From NCBI GenBank assembly GCA_047967505.1, contig CM106541.1: DNA of 64,000 bases; one strand, written 5' to 3'. This DNA is from Dipteris shenzhenensis (Eukaryota > Polypodiophyta > Polypodiopsida > Gleicheniales). The notes below the pieces were generated by a model, which was not told where the DNA came from, ran no database searches, and was given only the letters and a program-made list of their open reading frames with translations. Positions 1-10,299 of the stretch are shown here, in pieces. Each line of letters begins with the position of its first letter. Within the stretch, counting starts at the first letter, position 1. The translations under genes were made by a program, and so were the position numbers.

Positions 1-130
1 ATACGAATCTCCACGGCTGGTGGCGGATCTTCTGTTCGTACGGGTTACATCAACAAAACTATACCATCTGTGCTCTTTCTAAGCTGCTGCGCGTGCATTC
101 GATTCGTGCGTTTCCTGCGCAACAGTTCTC

Positions 131-262
131 TGGTTCTCTGGACTGTTGCGACTTCTGGTTGCGGACAGTTTTCTGCGCTTCAGTTCTCTGGACTGCCACG
201 ACTTCTGGTTGCGGACAGTTTTCTGCGCGACAGTTCTCTGGACTGCTCTGGTCGCGGACTGT
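131..262. repeat. 50-bp tandem repeat, about 2.6 copies
   Basis: A 50-bp unit beginning CAGTTCTCTGGACTG and containing GGTTGCGGACAGTTTTCTGC occurs near 131-180 and 181-230, with a partial third copy to about 262. The copies differ at a few positions. Open frames over this stretch are repeat read-through and are not called as genes. Confidence 0.85.
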
Positions 263-299
263 TTCCTGAGCCCCTGCAAAAGAGTAACAGCAGATCCCG

Positions 300-458
300 C
301 GCCCCCCTATCCCTTCTCTTCTTCTTCTTCTCTTTCTCTTTCTCTTTCTCTTCTCCTTCTCCTCTCTTTTTATTAAAGAGTAGGATTGGAACCCAAGACC
401 TCCCCCTTCACAAAAGAAAGTCTTATCATTGGGCCAACAAGTTGGAAGTGGTATAAAT
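300..458 (-). mobile_element. tRNA-derived SINE-like head, minus strand
   Basis: Read on the minus strand, 437-426 gives TTGGCCCAATGA, close to an RNA polymerase III A box. About 31 bases on, 394-383 gives GGGTTCCAATCC, close to the B box (GGTTCGANTCC). This spacing is that of a tRNA or tRNA-derived SINE promoter. The rest does not fold as a tRNA: there is no matching acceptor stem, and the B-box side runs into purine-rich sequence. A SINE head or fragment is therefore likelier than a tRNA gene. No target duplication or tail was found, so the limits are approximate. Confidence 0.5.
311..366. repeat. Pyrimidine microsatellite (TTC / TCTTTC)
   Basis: Low-complexity CT-rich tract of TTC and TCTTTC units. 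It lies in the body of the SINE-like element and could be part of it. Confidence 0.8.
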
Positions 459-557
459 GTAATGATTTTTGTTCATATATTGAAATTGCGGGAGCTGTAA
501 CTCTCTAACCATAAGGAGTTTGCTCTTGCTGTAAAAAGCAAAAATATTTCATTTTAT

Positions 558-1283
558 GTGCTCTATCCACATCTCTTGCTAGATTGCCAATTCAGAACTT
601 CTCCAAGCTCACTTCACGAACGCACGCCTCACGAGAAGGGTGGACATTTATGTCACTTCTCGATGTGTTTAAGGAATTGGTGCCTGTTCCTCCGCACCTT
701 ACGGCTACCAATGCATGAGATGTCTTCCTTGATCTTCATGTCAACCTTCAACGGCTGATTGTCCAGTGCATTATTGATGGTGATAACGGGTGGAATGACA
801 CACCGTGGATGATTCATGGTGACGAACTACTGATACGCTCGGAGGATTTTGACTTTACTTCTACTCATTATGCGGTGATCGAACTACTTGATGCTTCAGA
901 GGTAATCAAAACGGTTTCCTTCTTCGAAGGGTGGGATGCTCCCCAAGCTTGGGGGGAGATTTGGCGCATCTGCCTGTTGATTCCTGTGGAAAAGCTCATC
1001 CTGAATGGTTTATTTACAATCTCATTACAAAGGTTTCTAGGCCTCGGCTATGGTTGGTAATGTTTCGACCAAGGAATCCATTTGTACCTAATCAGCCTTT
1101 TGTGCCTCATTTCGAGCTTCAAATTGTAATTCTGTTTGGGCTTAAGATAAACTATCAACAAAGAATTGCAAGTTTATTTGGTGCTGAACGTTTGGCTCAA
1201 GTGTTGAATTCTCCCCACCCTCTCCTCCTACCTATCTTGGACTACCGAGAAACTTGGGATGTCCGAATTCTCGTCTTGGTGTG
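558..1283 (+). other. Unassigned region upstream of the RNase H domain
   Basis: Two overlapping open frames in different phases (809-1060 and 931-1284) lie directly upstream of the RNase H domain on the same strand. Neither contains a motif I recognise. The phase change near 950 suggests a broken older coding region, possibly the N-terminal part of whatever carried the RNase H domain. No function is proposed. Confidence 0.25.
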
Positions 1284-1740
1284 ATGACATCTTGGATTGT
1301 TCAATTTGATGGAGCTTACAAACCTTCGACCAAGGCGGCTGGCGTGGGTGTGAAGCTCACTTCACCGGGTGGTGAGGAGTTTTGTTACAGCAAGTCTTCA
1401 CCCGCAAGTACTTGCAATCAAGCTGAGTACTCAGCGCTCATTTTTGGGCTACAAAAGGCACAAGAACATCATGCCAAGCAATTGGAGGTGCAAGGAGATT
1501 CTCAGCTAGTGTGTGAACAAGTTAGTGGAAGGTGGAAGGTGCGAAGCAAAGGCTTGGTTCCATGACATCAACAAGCCTTGGAACTTTGCAACCAATTTGA
1601 AGAGGTAAAAATTCAGCATATCCCTCGAGCTCGAAATCTTGTTGCTGATTTCTTGGCACGTGAAGCTTGTATTTCAATCACGCATGACGTGAGTGGAAGC
1701 GCCACCCCAACAAAGCCGCAAGCCACGAAGGAGGGTGATC
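1254..1740 (+). pseudogene. RNase HI domain of a plant retroelement, one in-frame stop
   Basis: The frame from the ATG at 1284 reads WIVQFDGAYKP, then NQAEYSALIFGL, LEVQGDSQLVCEQ and, past a TGA at 1563-1565, IQHIPRARNLVADFLAREA, ending at TAA near 1738-1740. This is the complete order of a type 1 RNase H, with all four catalytic acidic residues (D in FDGA, E in AEY, D in GDS, D in VAD) and the HIPR motif. RNase H removes RNA from RNA-DNA hybrids during reverse transcription. It lies about 500 bp upstream of a gag gene on the same strand, an unusual place because Ty3/gypsy elements carry RNase H inside pol. It could be an extra domain of the same element or the tail of an older neighbour. The stop makes this copy non-functional as it stands. 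Confidence 0.75.
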
Positions 1741-1884
1741 GTTTGTAAGAAATGCAAAGGTTGTGGTCATCATGAAACTAAGTGTTGGGCATACTTGATA
1801 CGAGTTCACCGACTTCGGAAGATCATCAGGAGGGTTCTCAAGGACATTGCTCAAAAGAAGGATGCCAGACCACACACCCCTTGA
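1693..1884 (+). other. Short open frame with a CCHC zinc-knuckle motif
   Basis: This 63-codon frame reads CKKCKGCGHHETKC, an exact C-x2-C-x4-H-x4-C spacing, flanked by Arg/Lys-rich sequence. Zinc knuckles of this type bind nucleic acid in retroelement Gag proteins. It overlaps the end of the RNase H frame in another phase, and a real gag with its own knuckle begins 360 bp further on. It may be a relic of a second gag-like protein, or the motif may have arisen by chance in a Cys-rich stretch. Confidence 0.4.
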
Positions 1885-2241
1885 AGAAATAGCATGGCGA
1901 CTATAAGAACTGGAAGAAGCTGAAGGTGATGTGCAAGCTCTCCAACTGCTGACATTTGTCATGGCATTCTTGTTTGCCTTGATGAACAACCTCATGCAAC
2001 GCCGCACCTCTAACCCTCGCGTGTAATGATCAATGTGATATCATGAGGGTTGGTCCTTTTAAGATTGTCTATGTGCTATTCTATGCTGAAGATTCTTCTC
2101 ATGTAATATTTCACACTACACCAGTCACACCCTACCCTGCCTATGTGTGCTTTTTGGATGTATCTTCACCCGATTTTCAGTTCAAGCTTCCTCTTACTAT
2201 TGTTCGTCCATAGATAAGACCCTCTTTTCCATCCTCCAAGC

Positions 2242-3342
2242 ATGGCTGACATTCCCGTGTTTTGTGGACGGGTAGAAGAAAATCCAAATGAGTATCTTGT
2301 GGCTTTCAAGCGCCGTTGTGTTTCTCTCAACTTTCTTACTGAAGACAGATGGCTATTGGTTCTTCCCACATTTCTAGAAGGTTTGGCTCAAGTGTGGTAT
2401 GAGAAGCAAGCCGAAGATGTTCGCCAAAGCTGGCCAAGGTTGACAGCAGCAATGATTGAGTATTTCGGCAAAGAAGAGGAGCCGAAGAATGTATACCTGC
2501 AGGTGGCAAATTTGAAGCAGTCAGAAGGTGAGACGGCGCGTCGATATGTGGATCGAGCGGCCGTGCTCCTGGATCATTTGATTGCCACACAGGATGACAA
2601 TGCCGGGTTTTGAGCTGGAATGACTCAGCATGTGCTGGACTACCTTGTAGCAGAAGCGAGTGATGAATTCCGCCTCAAGCTTAAATGGGAGAATCTAGAA
2701 ACTATGGTGCTAGCACATGAGATTTCTCAAAAGTTTGATAAAGTTCAGTCTGACCCCGCTTCAAAGAAGATGATTGTCCCTCCGCATCCCCCTCCATTCC
2801 TGCAACAACAACCTGGGGGGTCTAACTCAGGAGCATACCCCCACCCCTCATCAGGGATGTATCCACCGCCTCCACCTCAAATGTATGGTCCTCCCTTAGA
2901 TGCTTACCCTCAACAAGGTGGATATCCTCATTCTCCGCCTCGAAGATTTTCCCAGCCTCGCCCACGAGCTCCCCTCCTCTCTACTCCCGTGGCCCCTCCA
3001 ACTAAAGAGGTCCCCCCTGCAACAGAACCTGGAGTCAATGACCTAGCCAAGGCCCTAAATGATCTTCGGCTTGAGATGGTGGGCAGCAGAAATCAAGCCA
3101 ACCGCCCTCCAAGAGATCGTGCTAATGTTGTATGCTACGAGTGCCACCAGAAGGGTCATTATCGCACAGAATGCCCCAATATTCCAAGGGTGAATCTTCT
3201 AAGTGAGTCGGGCACTGAGGATTCTGATGTGGAGATCCTTGATCTCGGGAAAAGAACTCATGCTACCTCGGACCCCTCTCCAAACCGTGGACCCGAGCTA
3301 CCCCAGGAAGAAGGTGTCCTTCTCAAAGCCCTCAGATGCTGA
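2242..3342 (+). pseudogene. gag: gag of the Ty3/gypsy element, one premature stop
   Basis: From the ATG at 2242 the frame encodes a retrotransposon Gag capsid-like domain (MADIPVFCGRVEENPNEYL, then FLEGLAQVWYE). A TGA at 2611-2613 interrupts it, and the same frame reopens at 2620. The second half has a Pro/Tyr-rich linker (about 2780-3010) and ends with a CCHC knuckle, CYECHQKGHYRTEC, at about 3132-3173, the RNA-packaging finger. The frame ends with TGA at 3340-3342. It overlaps the pol frame, which is in a different phase, so Gag-Pol would need a frameshift or the join is decayed. Gag assembles the cytoplasmic particle in which reverse transcription takes place. Confidence 0.85.
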
Positions 3343-5192
3343 GATGGCAGACCCACCAACAGAGAAGACTAAAAGATCTCGCAGGAGTAAGTGGTCACCC
3401 TCGGATTTTCCCATCGGCTTAGGGCAAGAGGACTATTCGGTCGTTCAGGACCTTGCTCATCGGTCTTTGAGCATCACACTCCCTCAACTAATAGCATTAA
3501 GCCCTAAGGTGAGACGTGAGCTGCAGCAAGGTCTCTCAACAAGGAAGAGCAAGAAAAAGGGAAAGGTACGAGAGGTATCTTCTATCTCTGAAGAAATTGA
3601 TCGGCACCCACACACAGTAGATGTCATCATAGATAATTGCCGTGTCAAAAATGTGTGTGTTGATGGGGGAGCTGCATGTAATATCATGGTGCCCCGAATC
3701 ATGAAGAAATTGAATTTGAAATGTACAAGGCGTTCCTCCACTCGAATCAAGGTAGCCGATGGCCGACGACTCTCCACCATGGGAGTCATTGAGGATTTGC
3801 CCATCACTGTCAACGGGTTGACCACCACTGTCAATTTCTATGTAGTGGACATTGAAGATACAGGCAGAAGTTACCCAGCCATACTCGGGAGACCATGGTT
3901 GAGAAAGAGTGATGCAGTCAGCTATTGGAAGATAGGACACATGTCTTTTGGTGCTTCCAAGGAGAAAATCCCTATGCAACCTGGTGCCATGGAACCGGAA
4001 GAAGAAGAGGAGCATGACAGTGATACTATCTCATCTTCAGTGTCTGAGTCCATGGAAGAATCAGACAGGGGGGACGAATTCTCAGAGGAGGAAGTTTACA
4101 TGATGGGGGTGTCTCCGACCCTGCCACCTGCAGAAAAGATAACAGCTAGTCCTCAACAGCTCGAATCAATGCTTTCTCCAGACCTCACTCCAGGTGAGAA
4201 AGATGAGTTTCTTGAAATGTTCAAAGATTTCCCTGACCTCTTTGCAACTAGATACCACCACCTTCACCATGTGACTGCCATAGAGCACAAGATAGAGCTG
4301 AAGCCTGATGCAAAGCCTGTGGCTCAGAAGTATCGGAGATTAGGGCCCCTGCAGACCGATGCTTTGCGCTCAGAGTTGCAGAAGCTTGTAGAGGCTGGGT
4401 TTATTGTTCTGGTTCACAGTACTGAATGGGTTTCACCAGTGGTAGTCATCCCAAAGAAAAACAACAAATGGCGGGTCTGCATCGACTATAAGAAGCTCAA
4501 TGCTGCCACCAAGAGGGATCATCATCCTCTACCCTTTCAAGACCTCATTCTTGAGAAGGTAAGTGGTCATGAGATGTATACTTTCTGTGATGGTTACTCT
4601 GGGTTTTATCAAATCAGAATTGCCGAGGAAGATGTGCTTAAAACCACATTTGCCACACCCTGGGGGACATTTGCATTCAAAGTAATGCCATTTGGCCTCA
4701 CCAATGCTCCTGCCACCTTTCAAAGATTTATGCAGATGGTGTTTGCTCCTTATTTGGGGGATTTCTTGGAGATGTTTTTAGATGATTTCTGTATATTCTC
4801 ATCACGTAAGGAGCACATCGTGAAGGTTAGATTGGCCTTCCAAAGGGTCAATGATGCAAATGGCAGTCTCAACCCTGAGAAATGCACCATTGGAGCCACT
4901 CAAGGGAGGTTATTGGGACATGTAGTCTCATTCGAGGGCATCAAGCCTGACCCCGAGAAGGTAGAAGCCATCCTCAAACTCTCCCCACCTACAACCAAAC
5001 GTCAGGTACGCTCATTTGTCAATCTAGCAAGATACTATCGCCGCTTCATTGATCAGTATGCTGCTTTGACACGGCCCATGACTATGCTATTAAAAGATGG
5101 GGTTGATTTTTCTTGGGATGAGGATTGTGATCATGGTTTTGCACAAGTCAAGAATGCTCTGGCTTCAGAACCCATTCTACGCAATCCAGACT
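3203..5192 (+). pseudogene. pol: pol part 1: aspartic protease and reverse transcriptase
   Basis: The open frame begins inside the end of gag in another phase. A retropepsin-type protease lies at about 3600-3960: VDGGAACNIM in place of the usual D-S/T-G-A, then the flap region and AILGRPWLR. The RT spans about 4270-5000, with WRVCIDYKKLN, FATPWGTFAFKVMPFGL and the catalytic FLDDF (about 4774-4788; F replaces the usual Y of YxDD). The RNase H connection begins with RRFIDQYAALTRPM. At about 5191-5195 (CTGTGG) there is an apparent two-base TG duplication. Downstream the coding sense continues in another frame (YINPGFGQ), while this frame runs on as nonsense to 5527. Confidence 0.88.
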
Positions 5193-6402
5193 GTGGTCAA
5201 AGACCTTCTATATCAATCCTGGGTTTGGTCAGCACACTCTGGCAGGTATTCTTCTCCAGCAAGGGGAGGATCGGTTCATGTATCCCGTTCGATTTGCTTC
5301 TCGACAATTGCTCGACACTGAGCGATGCTATTCAGAGGCCGACAAGCATGCCTTGTCTTTGGTGTTTTGCATTGAGAAATTTAAGCATTATGTGGCTGGA
5401 AGGTCCTTCTTTATACTCACTGACATTGGTCTTGCAAAGCAGGTTCTTCAATCACCAAATCCCATGGGCCGGTTGGCCAAATGGTTGGCAGTTCTACAAG
5501 AATATGATTTTTCTTTCAAAATTGTAAAAGGGGGTTGTTCCAACTTGAAGAATGCTTTGATTGATTTAGAGGAGTGCCTTGATGTAACCCTTGTAGCAGC
5601 CATAGAAGTTGGGGATCCTTGGTATGGTGGTATCTATAAGTTTTTGACCGCTTTCTCCTTTCCTTCAAAAAGTACTAGCTATGAGAGAAAGAAGATCCGC
5701 AGAGATAGTAGGCACTATACCCTCCTTGATGGGGTGTTGTACCGTCAAGGCATGGATGGGGTACTCAGACGAGCCATTGATGCAGATGAAGTGCCTAAGG
5801 TATTGAAGCATTATCATGATGGATTTTGTGGAGGCCACTATGCCAGTGACTATACAGCTAAGAAGATTTTACATGTTGGATACTATTGGCCGACCTTGTT
5901 CAAGGATGTCACTTTGCATTGCAAAACCTGTGAACCATGTCAATTCTTCCGTAGGAAGGATTTGCGTCCCGGGCAACATCACCCAGTGATGTCCATCCAT
6001 CCGTTTCAGAAGTGGGGCATAGATTTTGTCGGACCCTTGCCCATGACTGCCCGCAAAAAGAAGTATCTTTTGGTAGCCACTCAGTATGTCACTAAGTGGG
6101 CTGAAGCTATCGCCCTCTCTGCTCTAAATGGAAAGGCAGTTTCAAATTTCATCTTTGAACGTATCTGCACAAGGTTTGGGACACCCATGGAGATAGTCTC
6201 TGACCATGGGAGTCCATTCTTAAATGAAGCAGTGGAGTTACTCATGGATCGCATGGGCATTGATCATCACACTTCTAGCATCTATTATCCAGCATCCATG
6301 GGTCAAACAGAGCGGACCAATGGCCTCCTTTGTAAAACCATAGGAAAAATGGCCGCAGGGAATAGGAGCCAATGGGATCAGAAGGTCACCGAAGCAGTGT
6401 GG
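5193..6402 (+). pseudogene. pol: pol part 2: RNase H and integrase core
   Basis: After the shift the frame encodes the pol RNase H (FASRQLLDTERCYSEADKHA, about 5290-5350; LTD at about 5420). The integrase zinc domain follows, HYHDGFCGGHY...CKTCEPC (H2C2, about 5809-5943). The integrase core has its three acidic residues in place: GIDFVGP (about 6020), VSDHGSPF (about 6196) and GQTERTNG (about 6301). Integrase joins the cDNA into the genome. One base appears to be missing near 6402 (TGTGGCTTAC, where a Trp-Ala-Tyr-like run is expected), moving the frame again. Without that base the frame ends at 6480. Confidence 0.87.
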
Positions 6403-6989
6403 CTTACATCACTCATAAAACATCTACAGGTCACACCCCTTTTGAGTTGGTGTATGGTACTGAGGCAGTTTTACCACTAGAGATAGAGATTCTGGCCTTG
6501 AGATTGGCACAGGAATAGAGGATGACAGAAGATGAACATGTAGAGGCCAGATTGATACAACTTGAGAAGTTAGATGAGACCCGATGCCATGCACTACACC
6601 AAACAGAGATCCAAAAGAATCGACAAAAGGCCCGATTGGATGCTAAGATTCGCAAGGGATGGGAAAGACACTTTGCTGAGGGGGATGTTGTGCTATGCTT
6701 TGATAATAGATTGGACCACCAAATGGATAAGAAGTTTCTGCCACTGTGGGCTGGTCCATACAAAGTCATCAAAGAATGTAGCAATGGGTCTGTACAAGTT
6801 CAGGAGCTGCATGAACCATATGGCAAGAAGGTGATCAACAAGCATTACCTCAAGCCTTTCTTTGTGCGTGATGGTCCCAGGCATGGAAATGCGGTGCATT
6901 CCCTGCCTGGGGGGGGGGAATTGTTATGGATAAAATTTTCTAAGGAAAAATGCATTAATATGTATGTGTGTTTGTATATGTGGCAATAG
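6403..6989 (+). pseudogene. pol: Integrase C-terminal region
   Basis: From about 6410 the third frame reads TSTGHTPFELVYGTEAVLP, the typical end of the gypsy integrase core, then stops at TAG (6516-6518) and reopens. The C-terminal part has GDVVLCFDNR, FLPLWAGPYKVI and the usual end of a GPY/F-type module (about 6680-6860), then KKVINKHYLKPFF. No chromodomain motif is visible. The frame runs through the polypurine tract into the LTR, so the natural stop is probably lost. Confidence 0.85.
6909..6921 (+). promoter_or_regulatory. Polypurine tract, plus-strand primer
   Basis: A run of ten G followed by AA sits directly before TGTTATGG at 6922. This is the position and composition expected of the plus-strand priming site just upstream of a 3' LTR. 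Confidence 0.8.
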
Positions 6990-7705
6990 TATAATAAAAT
7001 ATGGTGTGCATAGGGCCCAAGGTTGAGGTGGCAAGGCATGACCATGTGCCACCCTTCCATGTAAGAGGACCCATAAGGTGTGTTGTACATAATCCATGAT
7101 AGTAATATTATAAAATGCAAGGTGGCATGGCTCCTCCATGTGCCACCCCTCCACCTAGGATGCATTAAGTGAGATATGGCTCAAAGTCCATGGGAGAAGC
7201 AATATAAAATGGGTGGAGATGGCTATTATATTGAGTTATTCCCTCCATATGAGATAGGCTCATGTGGGGGAGGTATAGAAGGACAAAGAGGGCTAGTTAA
7301 ATAATGGGGAAAGTAGGATGAGGTGGCAAGATTCCTTGTGCCAACCCTCCACTTGTCCTCCTAGAGGTTTGAACATATTATAAAATTGGAAAGAGACCAA
7401 GGGAGTATCATAGACTTGAGATATGGGGCTTGATTTATGTGGAAAATTGAGGCAAAGGGTTGTCGCACACAATTGAGAGTGCGTACCCACCTAGCCCACA
7501 TGGGAGACTTTTCCACACACACCATGCATGTGGGAGGATACATTAATGTGGAGAGACCCCCTCTTTTGGCTATAAAAGGAAGGGGCTATTCCTTGATGAG
7601 ACACGCTCATTCTTGTAAAGCCACCTAGCTAGTATTTTGATATTTCCCTCTCATCCCTTCTTTCCAATAAAGTATGGTTCTCTTCCATAGATGTCTACAT
7701 CTCAA
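6922..7705 (+). repeat. 3' LTR of the gypsy element (3' limit uncertain)
   Basis: Begins TGTTATGG after the polypurine tract. It contains three small hairpin repeats with GGTGGCA...TGCCACC arms (7027-7053, 7121-7147; 7322-7345 less perfect), a TATA box (GGCTATAAAAGG, about 7568-7579) and an AATAAAG polyadenylation-like signal (about 7667). That is the U3-R-U5 order. I could not fix the end because the partner LTR is absent; 7705 is a guess after the polyadenylation signal. Confidence 0.65.
7568..7579 (+). promoter_or_regulatory. LTR TATA box
   Basis: GGCTATAAAAGG, a strong plant TATA element. It lies about 90 bp before the AATAAAG at 7667, as expected for an LTR promoter with a short R region. 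Confidence 0.65.
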
Positions 7706-9650
7706 CATTCCTCCTCCTATCATGTACATGCTTCTCTTCCCCCTCTCCCTTTCCCCTTGTGTCATAGTCTCCCTTTTCCTTCCCTCCACTTCTAATTCCT
7801 TTTTCACCCCTATGGCATCCCTTCGCCCTCATGATCTCCTTTTCTCTATGGCCTTTGAGCGTCGCCATATTTAGCCTCTAGCCCCTGGTCTCGATAAGTT
7901 TTCCGGCTAAAAGTATTCATTTATTTTGCTCCCCTCCTTTTCCACCTAATTTCTCTACATGTCTTGATGTTAAGCAAGTGAATGAACTACATACCTCTAC
8001 TTTTACAACACTTAAGTCCCAATGCATTGATCATGTACTCTACATTCATCACTCTTATTCTCTTTGGTTGCTTTTGTGGATTTTCTAGGATTTTCTTTCT
8101 CTTCTTGCATTTTTATGCCCGTTTTAATTTCTTTGTACATTATTCTTTGTATTTGTGCTTTTTCTCCCTCACAATTTTTTGTCACATTGAATCCATGGTA
8201 GGTTTAGGGTTGAACATACCACAATCAAATTCAAATACCAAATAATCCTTTGATGATTTCATCCTTGCATTTGATACAATTGTAGGGCCATTTGCATTAA
8301 ATGTGATGTGAGAGTGTTGGGAACCTTGAAATTCCTCTACCTTTGAGAGAAGATAACTCATCAACTATCCTTGCATGGTTTTCACAACTCCACAACTCTA
8401 TTCACCAAGTTTGTCAATATCCATGAACTCATCCACATTTGATAAGACATCATTAATGAAAGCTTTTCCTTTCTCAATGTGCATTTATACACACCCAAAT
8501 ATGGCATCACTTCTCAATGCTTTTTCTTTCCCAATACTAATGAACTAATCAACTCTTGATAAGATATAACTTCTTTAATTGAGTAAAGAAGATTCAATAT
8601 TGAAATAGTCCATGTATGAAAGGACAGGGCTTTGCATGTGGGCATGTTTTTTTGATCCTTTGATATTGCAATATGACATGCCTCATTGTAAGCTTCAAAA
8701 ATTGCACACTCCATCTCATAACCTTGCTTATCCCATATTTGGGACCATGTAAGGAGGTTGTTTTATCATTCATACCCTCATAAATGACTTTTAAAATCCT
8801 TATTTGTGCAAATAAAACCCACTCCAATTGTTTGAATTCCAATAATTAACCTTCATCTACATTCTTATTTGCAAATGACCTCATTTGTAAAATATCTCCT
8901 ACTCTAAAATCCAAAGAGATGCACTTTGTATTCCTAGTGATGTCTATTAGATAAGTCTCATCTTTGTCCCAAGCACTAAAAGACTTGTTGGACGTATTAT
9001 AGGGAATAATATCTCCCAAGCACATGATCCAAATTAGGATAGAATCTCAAATAAGACAAACAATATTGAATATATAACAAATAAATACTTCAATGTGTAA
9101 TAGTTGCGATGTGTTAACCAAAATGGTATAGAGTGTCAAGTACTACTAATATGAAAGCTATAAAACAGAATCCAAATTGGATGCAGTGCTGGCTATGACA
9201 AACAAACATATAAGTGATTACACAACTTCACAAAATCAAACTACAACACACTACTCTTGAAAGAGTGAACTATAAGCCTAAACCGTTAAAAAGAAAACTT
9301 TAAAGACTTATAAAATCTAGCTTAGACTATAACTCATAACTCTCAAGAGAGTTGAGTGCTATCCTAAGTCTTAAAAAACTAAGAGAGAGAGAGAGTTGAT
9401 TATTGAATTTGTAAATATTAAAATGCAAATAACATTCAACATTAAAGAACTATACAAATATATCTCAAATTTAACCTCAAACTATAACACACAACTCTCA
9501 CCGATCTAAAGAATGTGAGAAGCTAAACAAAATTACCTAAGAAAGCTTGAAGTAGAAGGATGTGCAAGGGAGGGAGTGAATGAATGCTAATGGGAGAGCA
9601 AAGCTAGGTGCAGAGCTAGGAGTAGGTATTTGTAATAATTCCCATATATA
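7706..9650. other. Intergenic, AT-rich, no gene seen
   Basis: Only short open frames without recognisable motifs or plausible composition. There is a short (GA)n run at about 9380-9394. Nothing else can be supported. Confidence 0.6.
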
Positions 9651-9654
9651 CTCT

Positions 9655-9735
9655 ACTTTATTTGTATGAATAAAGGCTTATTTATACAAATAAGGGCTTA
9701 TTCATATGAATAAGCTATTCATGTGAGTAAAGGAG
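9655..9735. repeat. About 20-bp palindromic minisatellite
   Basis: Four degenerate units of about 18-20 bp (TATTTGTATGAATAAAGGCT, TATTTATACAAATAAGGGCT, TATTCATATGAATAAGCT, ATTCATGTGAGTAAAGG). Several are themselves near-palindromes, such as TTATTCATATGAATAA. Confidence 0.75.
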
Positions 9736-10140
9736 GGTAATTCACTAAATACTTTTTTTAAAAAAATGCGCGACTTTTTATAAAATTTTGAATTAAAATA
9801 AAAATTAAAACAAATTAATACAACTCAATCCGCCATTAGGGTGAACATAATAAATTCACCATTTTTTCTCATGACTCAAGTGCCTTGCTAAACTGCAAAA
9901 ATATATTTTACATAACAAGTTTTTTTAATTGATTTTAACAAAAAACTAGTAGCAAAAGGGGTCATTTTTTGTACTCAAGATTCACTAATAAGGGATTTCT
10001 AATATACCCTTGAATGCATCTAATAGTGTAGTTTTGTTTATAGTAAACCCTCAGTATAATTTCTTTTAAAAATCCATTCTAATGTTTTTGGTTAGTTCAA
10101 GAGTCTACATGAAAATGAAAAGGCTAAAGCACAAAATTTT

Positions 10141-10262
10141 CATTTCTTGTAGGGTTAGGCAATAATCACTACTACCATTAGCTTTTATTTGTGATGCTAT
10201 TCTTCTTGTATGGATAGGCAAGAATAACTACTACCATTAGCTCCTATTTCGATGCTATTCAT
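10141..10262. repeat. About 62-bp tandem duplication
   Basis: CTTGTAGGGTTAGGCAATAA...CTACTACCATTAGC...GATGCTATT is repeated once directly downstream with substitutions and small indels. Confidence 0.8.
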
Positions 10263-10299
10263 TGATGCTTCTTAGTACTTTATTTTTTCGTGAAAATGA

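Larger units (their letters stand above)
2242..7705 (+). mobile_element. Ty3/gypsy LTR retrotransposon (5' LTR not seen)
   Basis: Gene order is gag, protease, reverse transcriptase, RNase H, integrase, then a polypurine tract and one LTR. Integrase downstream of RT-RNase H identifies Ty3/gypsy (Metaviridae). No sequence matching the 3' LTR was found between 1 and 2241, so the 5' LTR is either outside the window or lost. At least two frameshifts (near 5192 and 6402) and stops at 2611 and 6516 make this copy non-autonomous. The 3' limit is uncertain because no target duplication could be identified. Confidence 0.85.

Noticed and set aside
383-437. A functional tRNA gene
   Set aside because: Only A- and B-box-like sequences match; no acceptor stem or anticodon arm pairs correctly, so a SINE fragment is preferred.
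79-456. Overlapping open frames at the left end on both strands
   Set aside because: They read through the 50-bp tandem repeat and pyrimidine tract; composition follows the repeat and no motif is present.
6845-7165. Minus-strand frames across the gypsy 3' LTR
   Set aside because: They lie on the opposite strand to a clear LTR and polypurine tract and have no motif.
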